This document shows positions 51,638 through 60,904 of a DNA stretch of 64,000 nt, in pieces. Every line of letters begins with the position of its first letter. Position 1 is the first letter of the stretch. The position numbers were made by a program, and so were the translations under genes. The notes below the pieces were generated by a model. That model ran no database searches. It saw only the letters and a list, made by a program, of their open reading frames with translations, and had not been told where the DNA came from. This stretch comes from [Empedobacter] haloabium (GTDB taxonomy: Bacteria; Pseudomonadota; Gammaproteobacteria; Burkholderiales; Burkholderiaceae_D): the NCBI GenBank assembly GCA_008011715.2, contig CP136508.1, forward strand, positions 3,968,001 to 4,032,000. Reading direction: 5' to 3'.

Positions 51638-53505
51638 GCCGCCCCTCCCGCGCCCGGTGCCATGGGCGCGCCCGGGCCAGCAGCTGCGCGCCGTGGCGCC
51701 TCGTCCTCGTCCGGCTCGTCGGGCCCCACGTTTTGCGGCAGGAAGTCGCCTTCCGGCCCTGCGCGGCCGTAGGCATAGGCGCCGCGGTACACGACGGGCA
51801 GTTGCGTTCCCCAGTTGCCATGGCCGGGCGGCGTATGCGGCGTCTGCCACTCCAGGCTGGCGGCGCGCCACGGATTGCCGCCCGCCGCGCGTCCCCGCAC
51901 GGCGCTCCAGCCCAGGTTGAACAGGAACAGCAACTGGGCGATGCCGACCACCAGCGCGGCCACGGTGATGAAGGCGTTCAGTTGCTGGGCGGACGCGGGG
52001 ATGAAGCTGTAGTTGTCGTAGCTGTAGTAGCGCCGCGGCATGCCCAGCAGCCCCAGGTAGTGCATCGGGAAGAAGATCGCGTAGGCGCCGAGGAAGGTGA
52101 TCCAGAAATGCCAGCGTGCCAGGCCCTCGTGGAACATGCGGCCCGTCACTTTCGGATACCAGTGATATAGCCCGCCGAACACCGCCAACACGGGCGAGAC
52201 GCCCATCACCATGTGGAAGTGCGCCACCACGAAATAGGTGTTCGACAACGGGATGTCGACGCTGACGTTGCCCAGGAACAGACCCGTCAGCCCGCCGATG
52301 AGGAAGGTGCTGATGAAGCCCAGCGCGAACAGCATCGGCACCGTCATGTGGATGTCGCCGCGCCACAGGGTCAAGGTCCAGTTATACACCTTCAGCGCGG
52401 TCGGCACGGCGATGACGAGGGTGGTGACGGCAAAGAAGACGCCGAACAGCGGGTGCATGCCGCTGACATACATATGGTGGGCCCAGACCACGAAGCTCAA
52501 GGCGCCGATGACGACGATGGCCCACACCATCATGCGGTAGCCGAAGATGCACTTGCGTGCATGCACGCTGATCAGGTCCGAGATGATACCGAAGGCGGGC
52601 AGCGCCACGATGTAGACCTCGGGGTGGCCGAAGAACCAGAACAGGTGCTGGAACAGCAGCGGGCTGCCGCCGTCGTAGGCGGCCGGCCGCCCCATCGAGA
52701 CCAGCGCCGGCATGAAGAAGCTGGTGCCCAGTACGCGGTCGAGCAGCATCATGACGCCGCTGACGAACAGCGCGGGGAACGCCAGCAGGGCCAGGATCGT
52801 CGCGACGAAGATGCCCCACACCGTCAGCGGCATGCGCATCAAGGTCATGCCGCGCGTGCGCGCCTGCAGCACCGTCGTCACGTAGTTCAGGCCACCCATC
52901 GTCGCGGCGGCGATGAACACCAGCAGCGAGACCAGCATGACGACGATGCCGGACTCGATGCCGGGCGTGCCCGGCAGGATCGCCTGCGGCGGATACAGCG
53001 TCCAGCCCGCCCCGGTGGGCCCGCCCGGCACGAAGAAGCTGGCCAGCAGGATCAGCACCGCCAGCAGGTAGAACCAGAAGCTGAGCATGTTCAGGAACGG
53101 GAACACCATGTCGCGCGCGCCCACCATCAGCGGGATCAGGTAATTGCCGAAGCCGCCCAGGAAAATCGCCGTCAGCAGGTAGATCACCATGATCATGCCG
53201 TGCATCGTGATGTACTGGTAATAGCCGACCGGATCGATGAACGCGAACTTGCCGGGGAATCCCAGCTGCAGGCGCATCAGGTCGGACAGCACGATGCCGA
53301 CGATGCCGACGACCAGCGCCGTCAAGGTGTATTGCACGGCAATCACCTTGTGGTCCTGGCTCCAGATATAGCGGGCGGCGAAGCTGCGCGGCGCGTGCTC
53401 GTCCATCGCCGCGCCATCGTCCGGCGTGACTGCCACGTGCCTGGACGCCGCGCCTTCCTCCCGGCCACCGGCATCATCCGTTGCGTTGTCATGGTCCTGC
53501 GCCAT
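51634..53505 (-). CDS. Cytochrome c oxidase subunit I
   Basis: Catalytic heme-copper subunit, 623 residues, about twelve membrane helices. Ligands are present: His102 for low-spin heme, His294-Tyr298 in GHPEVY (Cu_B and cross-linked Tyr), His343-His344 (VWAHHMY) and His429/His431 (AHFHMV). Proton-channel residues Asp132, Glu296 and Lys372 also align, placing it in the A family. The N-terminal 45 residues and the C-terminal tail (QNVGPDEPDEDEAPRRA) are charged extensions. GGAGG lies upstream of the ATG. It is translationally coupled to the following subunit-III-like gene. No assembly gene (ctaB, ctaG) is in the operon. Confidence 0.96.
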   Translation of the reverse strand: MAQDHDNATDDAGGREEGAASRHVAVTPDDGAAMDEHAPRSFAARYIWSQDHKVIAVQYTLTALVVGIVGIVLSDLMRLQLGFPGKFAFIDPVGYYQYITMHGMIMVIYLLTAIFLGGFGNYLIPLMVGARDMVFPFLNMLSFWFYLLAVLILLASFFVPGGPTGAGWTLYPPQAILPGTPGIESGIVVMLVSLLVFIAAATMGGLNYVTTVLQARTRGMTLMRMPLTVWGIFVATILALLAFPALFVSGVMMLLDRVLGTSFFMPALVSMGRPAAYDGGSPLLFQHLFWFFGHPEVYIVALPAFGIISDLISVHARKCIFGYRMMVWAIVVIGALSFVVWAHHMYVSGMHPLFGVFFAVTTLVIAVPTALKVYNWTLTLWRGDIHMTVPMLFALGFISTFLIGGLTGLFLGNVSVDIPLSNTYFVVAHFHMVMGVSPVLAVFGGLYHWYPKVTGRMFHEGLARWHFWITFLGAYAIFFPMHYLGLLGMPRRYYSYDNYSFIPASAQQLNAFITVAALVVGIAQLLFLFNLGWSAVRGRAAGGNPWRAASLEWQTPHTPPGHGNWGTQLPVVYRGAYAYGRAGPEGDFLPQNVGPDEPDEDEAPRRAAAGPGAPMAPGAGGAA

Positions 53506-53547
53506 CGCTCCTCCCTGCCGGCCTGCCGCGACAAGCGGTGCCGCGTG

Positions 53548-54648
53548 TCATTGCAACGACCTGATGTATTCGACCAGCGCCGCCAGCTCGGCGTCGCTGA
53601 CCTGGCCCGGCGGCATCACCGGCGGATAGCCCTGCACGATATGCGCCTGCGGTACCTGGATCGACTGCCGCAGGTAGGCCTCGTCCACGCGCAGCTCCTG
53701 CCCGCCCTCGAAACGGCGCAGGCTGCCGTACAGCCCTTTCCAGCTGGGACCGACGCGCACGCTGCCGTCCACGCTGTGACAGGCAGCGCAGCCCTTCGAC
53801 TGCGCCAGCAGCCGGCCCTGCTTGCCCTCCTCGGGCGGCCCGCCGATGCCGCCCGGACCCTGCCCGCCGAACGTTGGCTGCCGGGCCAGCCAGGCGGCAT
53901 ACGCGGCCGCAGTCTCCACCACGACGGCGCTGCGCATCGTCGAATGCCCCACGCCGCACAGCTGCGCGCACAGCACTTCGTAGCGCCCGGGCCGCTCCGG
54001 CGTGAACCAGAAGTGCGTGACCATGCCCGGCACCATGTTCATGCGCGTGCGGAACTGCGGCACGTAGAAGTCGTGCAGCACGTCCTGTGCGCGCAGTTGC
54101 GCCAGTGCCGGGCGGCCGACCGGCAGGTGCAGCTCCTGGCCGTCCACCAGGACGTCGTCCTGCCCATACGGGTCGCGCGGGTCCATGCCGAACGGGTTGC
54201 TGGCCTGGATGAAGCGCACGTCGGCCGCGCCCAGCCTGCCGTCCCGGCCCGGCAGCCGGTAATGCCACTGCCATTGCTGCCCCATCACCTCGAAGCGCAG
54301 CGCGTCACGCGGCGGGTCGATCAGGCGCGCATACACCGTGAGCCCCGGCGCCAGCAGCCCGACGATGCCCAGCGACGTCAGCCCGATCAGCCACCACTCC
54401 AGCTTGCGGTTACCGTGTGCCGCCGAGGCCCGGTGCCCGGCGCGGTGGCGATAGCGCACGACCGTGTAGGCGATGAACAGATGCAGCACGACGAACGCCA
54501 CGCCGGTGATGGCGAACGTGAGCATCAGTGCGTCGTCCATCGCATGCCAGTTCGACGCGATGGGCGTCAGCCACCAGGGACTGGCGACGTGGAAGGCCAG
54601 TGCGCCGATGGCGATCAGCACGAGCGATATTGCGACGGCGGTCGTCAT
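53548..54648 (-). CDS. Cytochrome c oxidase subunit II with fused cytochrome c domain
   Basis: A 366-residue subunit II. Two N-terminal membrane helices precede a periplasmic cupredoxin domain whose Cu_A site is EVLCAQLCGVGHSTM, with the upstream His in VLHDFYVPQ. A C-terminal cytochrome c domain follows with CAACH and Met in VMPPGQVSD, typical of caa3 oxidases, so electrons can enter through the fused heme. The ATG at 54648 (GGAG six bases upstream) is preferred to one eight codons earlier with a poor ribosome binding site. It precedes coxA by 42 bp. Confidence 0.95.
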   Translation of the reverse strand: MTTAVAISLVLIAIGALAFHVASPWWLTPIASNWHAMDDALMLTFAITGVAFVVLHLFIAYTVVRYRHRAGHRASAAHGNRKLEWWLIGLTSLGIVGLLAPGLTVYARLIDPPRDALRFEVMGQQWQWHYRLPGRDGRLGAADVRFIQASNPFGMDPRDPYGQDDVLVDGQELHLPVGRPALAQLRAQDVLHDFYVPQFRTRMNMVPGMVTHFWFTPERPGRYEVLCAQLCGVGHSTMRSAVVVETAAAYAAWLARQPTFGGQGPGGIGGPPEEGKQGRLLAQSKGCAACHSVDGSVRVGPSWKGLYGSLRRFEGGQELRVDEAYLRQSIQVPQAHIVQGYPPVMPPGQVSDAELAALVEYIRSLQ

Positions 54649-54725
54649 GCGGAGCTCCGGGAAAGGTTGCATCTGCCCGCCGCCGACAAGCGCGGCGGCC
54701 GCGGACCTGTTGCCGCCTGCGCGCG

Positions 54726-55232
54726 CTATCCGGTCGGCCGTTCCAGCTGGCGATAGACGCCGGCGGTTACGATGCCGAACACGACATGGCCCAGCAACGT
54801 CGTCCAGCCGCGCAGTTCTTCGAACCAGGTCAGGACGCCGGCGATCACATGGAAATTAAACAGATACAGCACCGCACCGAACAAGGCGCCGGTCGCCAAC
54901 ACCAGCGCCAGGCTGGAATCCAGGTGGAACGGTGCGACCACGGCGGCCAGCACAAAGCCGAAGAAGATGCCGAGGATGTAGTGGACCACGAGCGCGGCAA
55001 CGAGCACCGGCATGCTGTAGCCCGCTCCCTGCAGCACGGAGTCGCCCAGCAGCATGGCGGCGATCAGGCGCGGCGGCCGCCACGGGTCCAGCCCCATCGC
55101 CACGTCGAAGGCGAGCTCGAGCAGCATCAGGATGCCGCCGGCGCCGAAGCCGGCGATGGCGGCGACTGCCCAATCCGGTTCGCGCGCGACCCAGCGATGC
55201 GAATGCAGCAGCGGTTTCATGCGAAGTTCCAT
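54726..55232 (-). CDS. Small integral membrane protein at the head of the oxidase operon (168 aa)
   Basis: No named family recognised. The product has four hydrophobic helices (DWAVAAIAGFGAGGILMLLELAF, SMPVLVAALVVHYILGIFFGFVLAAVV, LALVLATGALFGAVLYLFNFHV, LLGHVVFGIVTAGVY). His in YILGIF-adjacent VVHY and NFHV is of interest but no heme motif is visible. It lies 77 bp upstream of coxB, same strand, so it is probably in the operon and may be an oxidase-associated or assembly protein; that is inference from position. GGGGGAAGC precedes the ATG. Confidence 0.75.
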   Translation of the reverse strand: MELRMKPLLHSHRWVAREPDWAVAAIAGFGAGGILMLLELAFDVAMGLDPWRPPRLIAAMLLGDSVLQGAGYSMPVLVAALVVHYILGIFFGFVLAAVVAPFHLDSSLALVLATGALFGAVLYLFNFHVIAGVLTWFEELRGWTTLLGHVVFGIVTAGVYRQLERPTG

Positions 55233-55244
55233 GCTTCCCCCTGC

Positions 55245-55293
55245 GAATGACGAATGACGAATGATGAATGACGAAGGACGAAGGACGAAGCCG
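55245..55293. repeat. Seven-copy 7-bp tandem repeat (GAATGAC)
   Basis: Units read GAATGAC, GAATGAC, GAATGAT, GAATGAC, GAAGGAC, GAAGGAC, GAAGCCG, beginning 12 bp upstream of the membrane-protein start codon. The array can change copy number by slippage. The heptamer avoids frame in all readings, which produces HSSFVI-like spurious peptides on the other strand. Confidence 0.88.
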
Positions 55294-55483
55294 AGTGACG
55301 ACAGCGAGTGACGGCAAGCGTCCCATGCCCATGCAAGGCTGCGGCCATGTCGGCGCGACCCGCTGGCATGCACGGTCCTGTTGGAGTGTAGGCCGCTATC
55401 GGCTACGCGCAAGGAGGGAATTTTTTGAGAGTTCGGGAACTTTTTTGAGCTGAGATGCTCAGTCGTGCGCGCAACACGGACAA

Positions 55484-55507
55484 TAAAAAAGCCGCTCACG
55501 GGCGGCT
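55484..55507 (-). terminator. Terminator of the Glu-Ala tRNA array
   Basis: On the minus strand, AGCCGC pairs with GCGGCT around a six-base loop and runs into TTTTTT. It lies 29 bp after the last tRNA of the array. Confidence 0.85.
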
Positions 55508-55535
55508 GATTTTCTGCGCGGCGCGGCGTGCGCCT

Positions 55536-55611
55536 TGGCGTCCCCACGGGGATTCGAACCCCGGTACTCACCGTGAAAGGGTGATGTCCTAGGCCTCTAG
55601 ACGATGGGGAC
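55536..55611 (-). tRNA. tRNA-Glu (UUC), copy 3
   Basis: Identical to copies 1 and 2, with encoded CCA. It is the last gene of the gltX-proximal array, preceded by tRNA-Ala copy 1 and followed by a terminator. Confidence 0.97.
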
Positions 55612-55645
55612 CTTGGAACTTCCGATTTACTACGTTGTCTGTACT

Positions 55646-55721
<76 letters not shown>

Positions 55722-55772
55722 TCTGGTACAAACAATTTACGACTACCTACTACTACCAGCGCTTGGCATCGC

Positions 55773-55848
55773 TGGCGTCCCCACGGGGATTCGAACCCCG
55801 GTACTCACCGTGAAAGGGTGATGTCCTAGGCCTCTAGACGATGGGGAC
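55773..55848 (-). tRNA. tRNA-Glu (UUC), copy 4
   Basis: Identical in sequence to the other four tRNA-Glu genes. Second Glu gene of the alternating array. Confidence 0.97.
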
Positions 55849-55882
55849 CTCGGAACTACCGTACTACATTTCATCCGCACCT

Positions 55883-55958
<76 letters not shown>

Positions 55959-55975
55959 GCTGGCACAGACAAAAT

Positions 55976-55998
55976 AAAAGCCGCTCAGCGCGACTTTT
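55976..55998 (-). terminator. Weak hairpin within the tRNA array
   Basis: On the minus strand AAAAGTCGC pairs with GCGGCTTTT (one G-T wobble) around five bases and is followed by ATTTTG. It could partially attenuate read-through from the gltX-proximal pair into the rest of the array, or be a relic of an earlier array end. Confidence 0.45.
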
Positions 55999-56075
55999 GT
56001 TACCACTTGCCGCCTGGCTAAGGCGACGAGTACAACAAAACATCAACTGCTCTACTACTTTACTGCCGGTACTGC

Positions 56076-56151
56076 TGGCGTCCCCACGGGGATTCGAACC
56101 CCGGTACTCACCGTGAAAGGGTGATGTCCTAGGCCTCTAGACGATGGGGAC
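56076..56151 (-). tRNA. tRNA-Glu (UUC), copy 5
   Basis: Identical to the other four. It lies between tRNA-Ala copies 2 and 3. Confidence 0.97.
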
Positions 56152-56184
56152 CCGGAACAACTACTACAACATTCTTCGCCAAAC

Positions 56185-56260
<76 letters not shown>

Positions 56261-56335
56261 GTTTGCGAAGAGACAGAAGTATAGCAGCCGTTACGGAAAA
56301 CGCAAATACCCTCCTGAAATAATTTCAGTAAATCT

Positions 56336-57745
56336 TCACAGGTACTTCGCCAGGCGCGCAGCCACGGTCGCGCGACCGAACAACTGCAGCACCGCGTCGA
56401 TGGCCGGCGTCTGCAGCTGGCCCGTGACGATCAGGCGCAGCGGCATCGCCATCTGCGGCATCTTCAGGCCGTTTGCGGCCAGCACTTCCTTCATCGCCGC
56501 GGCAATGGCTTCCTTGGTCCATTCGACCGTCTGGATGCGCTCGGCGAACTGAGCCAGGGCCGGCTTGACGGCGTCCGTGAAGTGCTGCGTCATCAGCGCC
56601 TCGTCCGGCTGCGGCTGGCGGTAGAACAGCATTGCCGCGTCGGCCAGTTCGTTGACGGTATTGGTGCGCTCCTTCAGCAGCCCCAGCACGGTCGCAAGGT
56701 CGGGGGCGTTGTCGAAATCGGCGCCCGCCGCCAGCATGCGCGGCTTGGCCAACTCGGCCAGGCGGCCGTTGTCGGCCTGCTTGATCCAGTAGTTGTTCAG
56801 CCAGGCCAGCTTCTCGTTGTTGAACTGGGCCGCCGACGCCGTCAGGTGCTCCAGGTTGAACCACTCGCAGAACTGCGCCATCGAGAACACCTCGTCGTCG
56901 CCGTGGCTCCAGCCCAGGCGCGCCAGGTAGTTCAGCATGGCCTCGGGCAGGAAGCCCTGGGCCGGGTATTCCATCACGCTGACGGCGCCGTGGCGCTTGG
57001 ACAGCTTCTGCCCGTCCGAGCCCAGGATCATCGGCAGGTGGCCGTATTCCGGCAGCGGCGCGCCGATCGCGCGCAGGATGTTGATCTGGCGCGGCGTGTT
57101 GTTGACGTGGTCGTCGCCGCGCAGCACGTGGGTGATGCGCATGTCCCAATCGTCCACCGCCACGCAGAAGTTGTAGGTCGGCGTGCCGTCGGTACGCGCG
57201 ATGATCAGGTCGTCCAGTTCCTTGTTGGAGATCGTGATCGTGCCCTTGACGACGTCGTGCCACGTGACGTCGCCATCGAGCGGGTTCTTGAAGCGCACCA
57301 CGGGCTTGCGGCCTTCAGGAATGGCGGGCAGCGTCTTGCCCTCTTCCGGACGCCAGGTGCCGTCGTAGCGCGGCTTCTCGCCGGCGGCGCGGAAGCGCTC
57401 GCGCATCGCCTCGACTTCTTCCGGCGTCGAGTAGCAATGGTAGGCGGTGCCGGCGGCCAGCATCTGCCCGATCACCTCGCGGTAGCGGTCCATGCGCTGC
57501 ATCTGGTAGAACGGACCTTCGTCGTGATCGAGGCCCAGCCACTGCATGCCGTCGATGATGGCCTGCACGGCTTCGGGCGTGGAGCGTTCCAGGTCGGTGT
57601 CCTCGATGCGCAGCACGAAGGTGCCGCCGAAGTGGCGCGCATAGGCCCAGGAATACAGCGCCGTGCGGGCGCCGCCCAGGTGGAGGAAGCCGGTCGGGCT
57701 GGGAGCGAACCGGGTGCGGACGGGGGTGGCTGGTGCAGTGGTCAT
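56336..57745 (-). CDS. gltX: Glutamate--tRNA ligase
   Basis: Class I synthetase charging tRNA-Glu. The 469-residue product has the HIGH-equivalent [15 protein letters not shown] and the KMSKS-equivalent [13 protein letters not shown], with [10 protein letters not shown] between. The start is the ATG at 57745 ([19 protein letters not shown]); longer frame upstream is antisense to the beta-lactamase gene start. Its substrate tRNA-Glu genes follow directly downstream in an alternating array with tRNA-Ala. It is divergent from the beta-lactamase-like gene. Confidence 0.97.
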   Translation of the reverse strand: MTTAPATPVRTRFAPSPTGFLHLGGARTALYSWAYARHFGGTFVLRIEDTDLERSTPEAVQAIIDGMQWLGLDHDEGPFYQMQRMDRYREVIGQMLAAGTAYHCYSTPEEVEAMRERFRAAGEKPRYDGTWRPEEGKTLPAIPEGRKPVVRFKNPLDGDVTWHDVVKGTITISNKELDDLIIARTDGTPTYNFCVAVDDWDMRITHVLRGDDHVNNTPRQINILRAIGAPLPEYGHLPMILGSDGQKLSKRHGAVSVMEYPAQGFLPEAMLNYLARLGWSHGDDEVFSMAQFCEWFNLEHLTASAAQFNNEKLAWLNNYWIKQADNGRLAELAKPRMLAAGADFDNAPDLATVLGLLKERTNTVNELADAAMLFYRQPQPDEALMTQHFTDAVKPALAQFAERIQTVEWTKEAIAAAMKEVLAANGLKMPQMAMPLRLIVTGQLQTPAIDAVLQLFGRATVAARLAKYL

Positions 57746-57830
57746 TTCGGTACGAAGCGATAGGGATAAAGGGCTTATTTTACCCGCAACTCGCATATAC
57801 TCGAATCGACAACTTTTAAGGAGCCACGCC

Positions 57831-59261
57831 TTGTTCCGACGCCTCGCCATCCCACTCTGCCTGCTTGCCGCGCCAGCCTTCGCCGCCGACGATCCTACCC
57901 TGGCCCAGCGTATCGCCGCCGTCGAAAACGGCCTGCTGCCCGCTGTCTCGATCGAGGGCGCGCCGCTCAAACCGCGCGCGCTGGCCGCCGAAATGGCACG
58001 CCTGCACGTGCCCGGCGTCAGCGTCGCCGTGATCCACGCGGGCGAGATCGAATGGGCGCGCGGCTATGGTGCCGTTACGCCGGGCGGCGCACCCGTCACG
58101 CCCACGACGCTGTTCCAGGCCGCATCCATCAGCAAGCCGGTGACGGCGATGGCGGCCCTGAAGATGGTGGAGCTGGGCCAACTGGCGCTGGACCGCGACG
58201 TCAACGGCTACACCACGCTGTGGAAGCTGCCGAAGGACATGGACAACTCGCCTGTCACGCTGCGCCAGCTGCTGTCGCACACGGCCGGCACCACGGTGCA
58301 TGGCTTCGCCGGCTACCCTGCCGGCGCCGCCGTGCCGACCCTGGTGCAGCTGCTGAACGGCGCCAAGCCGGCGAACTCGCGCGGCGTGCACGTGTCGACA
58401 CGGCCCGGCACCAAATGGCGCTACTCGGGCGGCGGCTATCAGGTGGTGCAGTATGTGATGACGGAACGCGCCAAGCGGCCCTTCCCGCAGCTGCTGCAGG
58501 AAACGGTGCTGCGGCCCCTGGGGATGACGGACAGCAGCTTCGCCCAGCCACTGCCGGCCGCGCAACTGGCACGCGCAGCGCTGCCGCACGACGCCAACGG
58601 CAAGCCGATCCCGGGCGGGCCGCACACCTACCCGGAACTGGCCGCGACGGGGCTGTGGACGACGCCTTCCGACCTGGCGAAATTCGCGATCGAGATCAAG
58701 CGTTCGGCGGCAGGCCAGTCGAACAAGGTGCTGTCGCAATCGATGACGCAGCTGATGCTGACGCCCGTCATGCAGAACTACGGCCTGGGCCTGGGCACCA
58801 TGGGCGAGGGCCAGTCGCAGGACTTCGGCCATGGCGGGTCCAATGCGGGTTACCAGAGCCTGATGACGGCCTACACGGAACGGGGCGACGGTGTCGTCGT
58901 GATGACCAACGGCGACCGCGGCGGCGAGCTGGCGGACCTGATCGTGCGCGCCGTGGCCAACCAGTACGGCTGGCCGACGCATCGCGGCACCGTGCGCGCG
59001 GCGGTCGCACCATCGGCGGCCGCGCTGGCGGCGCTGCCGGGCAAGTACGCCCTGGACGGCCTGGGCGACTTCACGATCGCGCGCGCCGGCGAAGGGCTGA
59101 CAGTGGCGCTGAAGGAAGGCGCGAGCGAACCGCTGTACGCGGCGGCGGACGGCAGCTGGTTCATCACGTCGCGCGAACTCGAGCTGCGTTTCGACGGCCC
59201 CAATGGTGGTGGCCGGCTGAAGGCGGGTTCGATGGACGTGCCGTTCAGCCGGGCGAAGTAG
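57831..59261 (+). CDS. Exported serine beta-lactamase-like hydrolase
   Basis: A 476-residue class-C/penicillin-binding-like serine hydrolase. The start is a TTG at 57831 with AAGGAG seven bases upstream and leads straight into a signal peptide ([18 protein letters not shown]). The active site is complete: SxxK in [13 protein letters not shown] in [10 protein letters not shown] (YxN position) and HGG in [10 protein letters not shown]. The C-terminal 90 residues form an extra beta domain ([20 protein letters not shown]). Such proteins are often esterases or peptidases rather than antibiotic lactamases. A large inverted repeat follows. Confidence 0.9.
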   Translation: MFRRLAIPLCLLAAPAFAADDPTLAQRIAAVENGLLPAVSIEGAPLKPRALAAEMARLHVPGVSVAVIHAGEIEWARGYGAVTPGGAPVTPTTLFQAASISKPVTAMAALKMVELGQLALDRDVNGYTTLWKLPKDMDNSPVTLRQLLSHTAGTTVHGFAGYPAGAAVPTLVQLLNGAKPANSRGVHVSTRPGTKWRYSGGGYQVVQYVMTERAKRPFPQLLQETVLRPLGMTDSSFAQPLPAAQLARAALPHDANGKPIPGGPHTYPELAATGLWTTPSDLAKFAIEIKRSAAGQSNKVLSQSMTQLMLTPVMQNYGLGLGTMGEGQSQDFGHGGSNAGYQSLMTAYTERGDGVVVMTNGDRGGELADLIVRAVANQYGWPTHRGTVRAAVAPSAAALAALPGKYALDGLGDFTIARAGEGLTVALKEGASEPLYAAADGSWFITSRELELRFDGPNGGGRLKAGSMDVPFSRAK

Positions 59262-59275
59262 GCCAACAGCAACGG

Positions 59276-59340
59276 CTACGGCCGGGCTCGTGTCTCACAA
59301 TGGTGACTGACCCCGGGGTGGGACACGAACCCGGCCGTAG
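59276..59340. repeat. 23-bp inverted repeat around CTGACCCCGG between convergent genes
   Basis: The arms 59276-59298 and 59318-59340 match at 21 of 23 positions (CTACGGCCGGG... / ...CCCGGCCGTAG). The 19-nt centre contains GACTGACCCCGGG, the core of the dispersed repeat. It lies 15 bp after the beta-lactamase-like gene and 35 bp before the end of the DUF4399 gene, which converge. No T tract is present. Confidence 0.88.
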
Positions 59341-59375
59341 CGCCCGCCGGACGCTTGTTTGCCCTCGTTTGCCCC

Positions 59376-59780
59376 TCACTTGACCGTGACGCTGATCGTC
59401 TTGCTGAGCGCCTCGCCGTAGGACTGGTGCGCGCCGTCGGCGAACTGCATCGTCAGCCTGTACTGGCCGGGCGGCAGGATGACGTGGGCCTCGGTCTGGC
59501 CTTTGCCGAAGTGCAGGTGCTTGTCGTCGAACGGGATCGGCTGGCCCTTGCCGATGCTGTCGCGATTGATCAGCAGGTGGTGATGGCCCGCGTTCGGCAC
59601 CACGGCGCCGGCCGGCTGCACCTCCATGCCGACGATCGCGAACTTCACCCTGAACGGGCTGGTCACCGTGGCGCCATCCTTCGGCTCGACGAACGATACC
59701 GACGGGCCCTGGGCCATGGCAGGTCCCATCACCAATGCGGCCAGCAGCCCGGCCGCGACGCTACGCTGCAGATTGCGCAT
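59376..59780 (-). CDS. DUF4399 exported protein
   Basis: A 134-residue secreted protein with a signal peptide (LAALVMGPAMAQ) and one DUF4399 domain: VSFVEPKDGATVTSPFRVKFAIVGMEV, HHHLLINRD and LHFGKGQTEAHVILPPGQY. The His-rich segments AGHHHLL and KHLHFG could bind metal. The function is unknown. GGGAGG precedes the ATG. It follows the YCF48-like gene by 15 bp on the same strand, so the two are probably co-transcribed. Confidence 0.92.
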   Translation of the reverse strand: MRNLQRSVAAGLLAALVMGPAMAQGPSVSFVEPKDGATVTSPFRVKFAIVGMEVQPAGAVVPNAGHHHLLINRDSIGKGQPIPFDDKHLHFGKGQTEAHVILPPGQYRLTMQFADGAHQSYGEALSKTISVTVK

Positions 59781-59795
59781 GCACGCCTCCCTGGT

Positions 59796-60890
59796 TCACC
59801 TGCTCAGTTTGGGGCCCGTGTACTTCATCAGGAGGCCCTTCGGCCCCACCGCCCAGCCGACCGTGGGCGACGCGAAGCCGACCGTGTTGACGGGCAGCTT
59901 GTCCAGCACCTTCCACGTGCGGCCCGCATCCAGGCTGTAGCCGGACCCGGTCAGGCCTGCCGCCACGAAGGAATCGGCGGCGCCCGGCACGGGCACCACC
60001 ACCGACATGTAACCGGCCGGCAGCACCTGCGCCGGCGTCCAGGTGGCGCCGCCATCCTCGCTGCGGGCGCCGTTCAGGGTGCCCAGGTGGCGCTCGGAAT
60101 AATCGCCGCCGACCGCGAGGCCGACGTCGGCATCGCGGAAGCCCACCGAGAACACGCCCTTGGCCGGCGCACCGGCCGGAATCGGCGTGACGGCCGCTTC
60201 CCAGCTGCGGCCACGGTCCGTCGAGCGGAACACGCGCGCCTGCGCCCCGCCGCCGGTGGCGAACCAGGCTTCGTTCTCGCTCGCGACAGAGAGGCAGGTG
60301 CCGCTGGCCGCGAACGCCGCCTCGTCCGGCAGCGCCTTCAGGCCGTTGGGATCGTCGGTCGGCAGCCAGGTGGCGCCGCCGTCGCTGGTCGTCAGCACCT
60401 GGTAGGCGCCATTCACCGGGTCGCCGAACACCAGGCCGTTGTCGCGGTCCCAGAACGCGATGCAGTCCCAGAAGCCGGCAGCATCCGGGTTGGTGATCTG
60501 CAGGTTCCAGGTGGCGCCGCCGTCGGTGGTGCGGTAGATGCGCGAAGAGTCGCCGGGCCCGATGCTGAGTACCGTGGCGGTATCGGCGTCGAATGCCTGG
60601 ATGTCGCGCAGGTCCAGCGTTTCCGCACCCGGCACGATGAACTTCTTCCAGGTCTTGCCGTCCACGGTGCGCAACACGGTACCCTTGGCGCCGCTGGCCC
60701 ACGCCACGGTGGGACTGACGACGGACAGCCCGCGCAGCTGCGACTCGGTGCCGCTGGCCTGGCGCTGCCAGGGCTTGACGGTCTTTTCGGGCTTGGTCGC
60801 GGCGGTGTCCTGCCACGCCCCCATACTGCAGAGCGGAACTGCCAGCAAGGCAGCCAACAAGGTACGTCTTTGCAATTTCAGGGCGCGCAT
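59796..60890 (-). CDS. YCF48/BNR-repeat exported protein
   Basis: A 364-residue beta-propeller of the YCF48-related photosystem-assembly-factor-like family, common in non-photosynthetic bacteria. A signal peptide (LQRRTLLAALLAVPLCSMGAW) precedes repeated Asp-box units S/T-x-D-G-G-x-T-W: RTTDGGATWNLQ, TSDGGATWLP, RSTDRGRSWEAA, SEDGGATWTP, SLDAGRTWKV. A periplasmic or extracytoplasmic binding role is likely. AAGGAG lies six bases before the ATG at 60890. It sits between mrp (upstream) and the DUF4399 gene. Confidence 0.92.
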   Translation of the reverse strand: MRALKLQRRTLLAALLAVPLCSMGAWQDTAATKPEKTVKPWQRQASGTESQLRGLSVVSPTVAWASGAKGTVLRTVDGKTWKKFIVPGAETLDLRDIQAFDADTATVLSIGPGDSSRIYRTTDGGATWNLQITNPDAAGFWDCIAFWDRDNGLVFGDPVNGAYQVLTTSDGGATWLPTDDPNGLKALPDEAAFAASGTCLSVASENEAWFATGGGAQARVFRSTDRGRSWEAAVTPIPAGAPAKGVFSVGFRDADVGLAVGGDYSERHLGTLNGARSEDGGATWTPAQVLPAGYMSVVVPVPGAADSFVAAGLTGSGYSLDAGRTWKVLDKLPVNTVGFASPTVGWAVGPKGLLMKYTGPKLSR

Positions 60891-60904
60891 GACACTCCTT
60901 TTGT

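Larger units (their letters stand above)
55233..55535. other. 303-bp gap: heptamer repeat and tRNA terminator
   Basis: The left part holds the GAATGAC tandem repeat (55245-55293) and the right part the terminator of the tRNA array (55484-55507). Between them is an AT-rich stretch with two copies of a TTTTTTGAG motif (near 55423 and 55441) and a small CTGAG-ATG-CTCAG palindrome at 55451-55463. The oxidase promoter must lie here, but I see no strong -35/-10 pair. Confidence 0.5.

Noticed and set aside
57831..59261. Antibiotic-resistance beta-lactamase
   Set aside because: The SxxK, Y and HxG motifs show a serine hydrolase of the class C fold, but length and C-terminal domain fit esterase/peptidase relatives better; no resistance claim is made.
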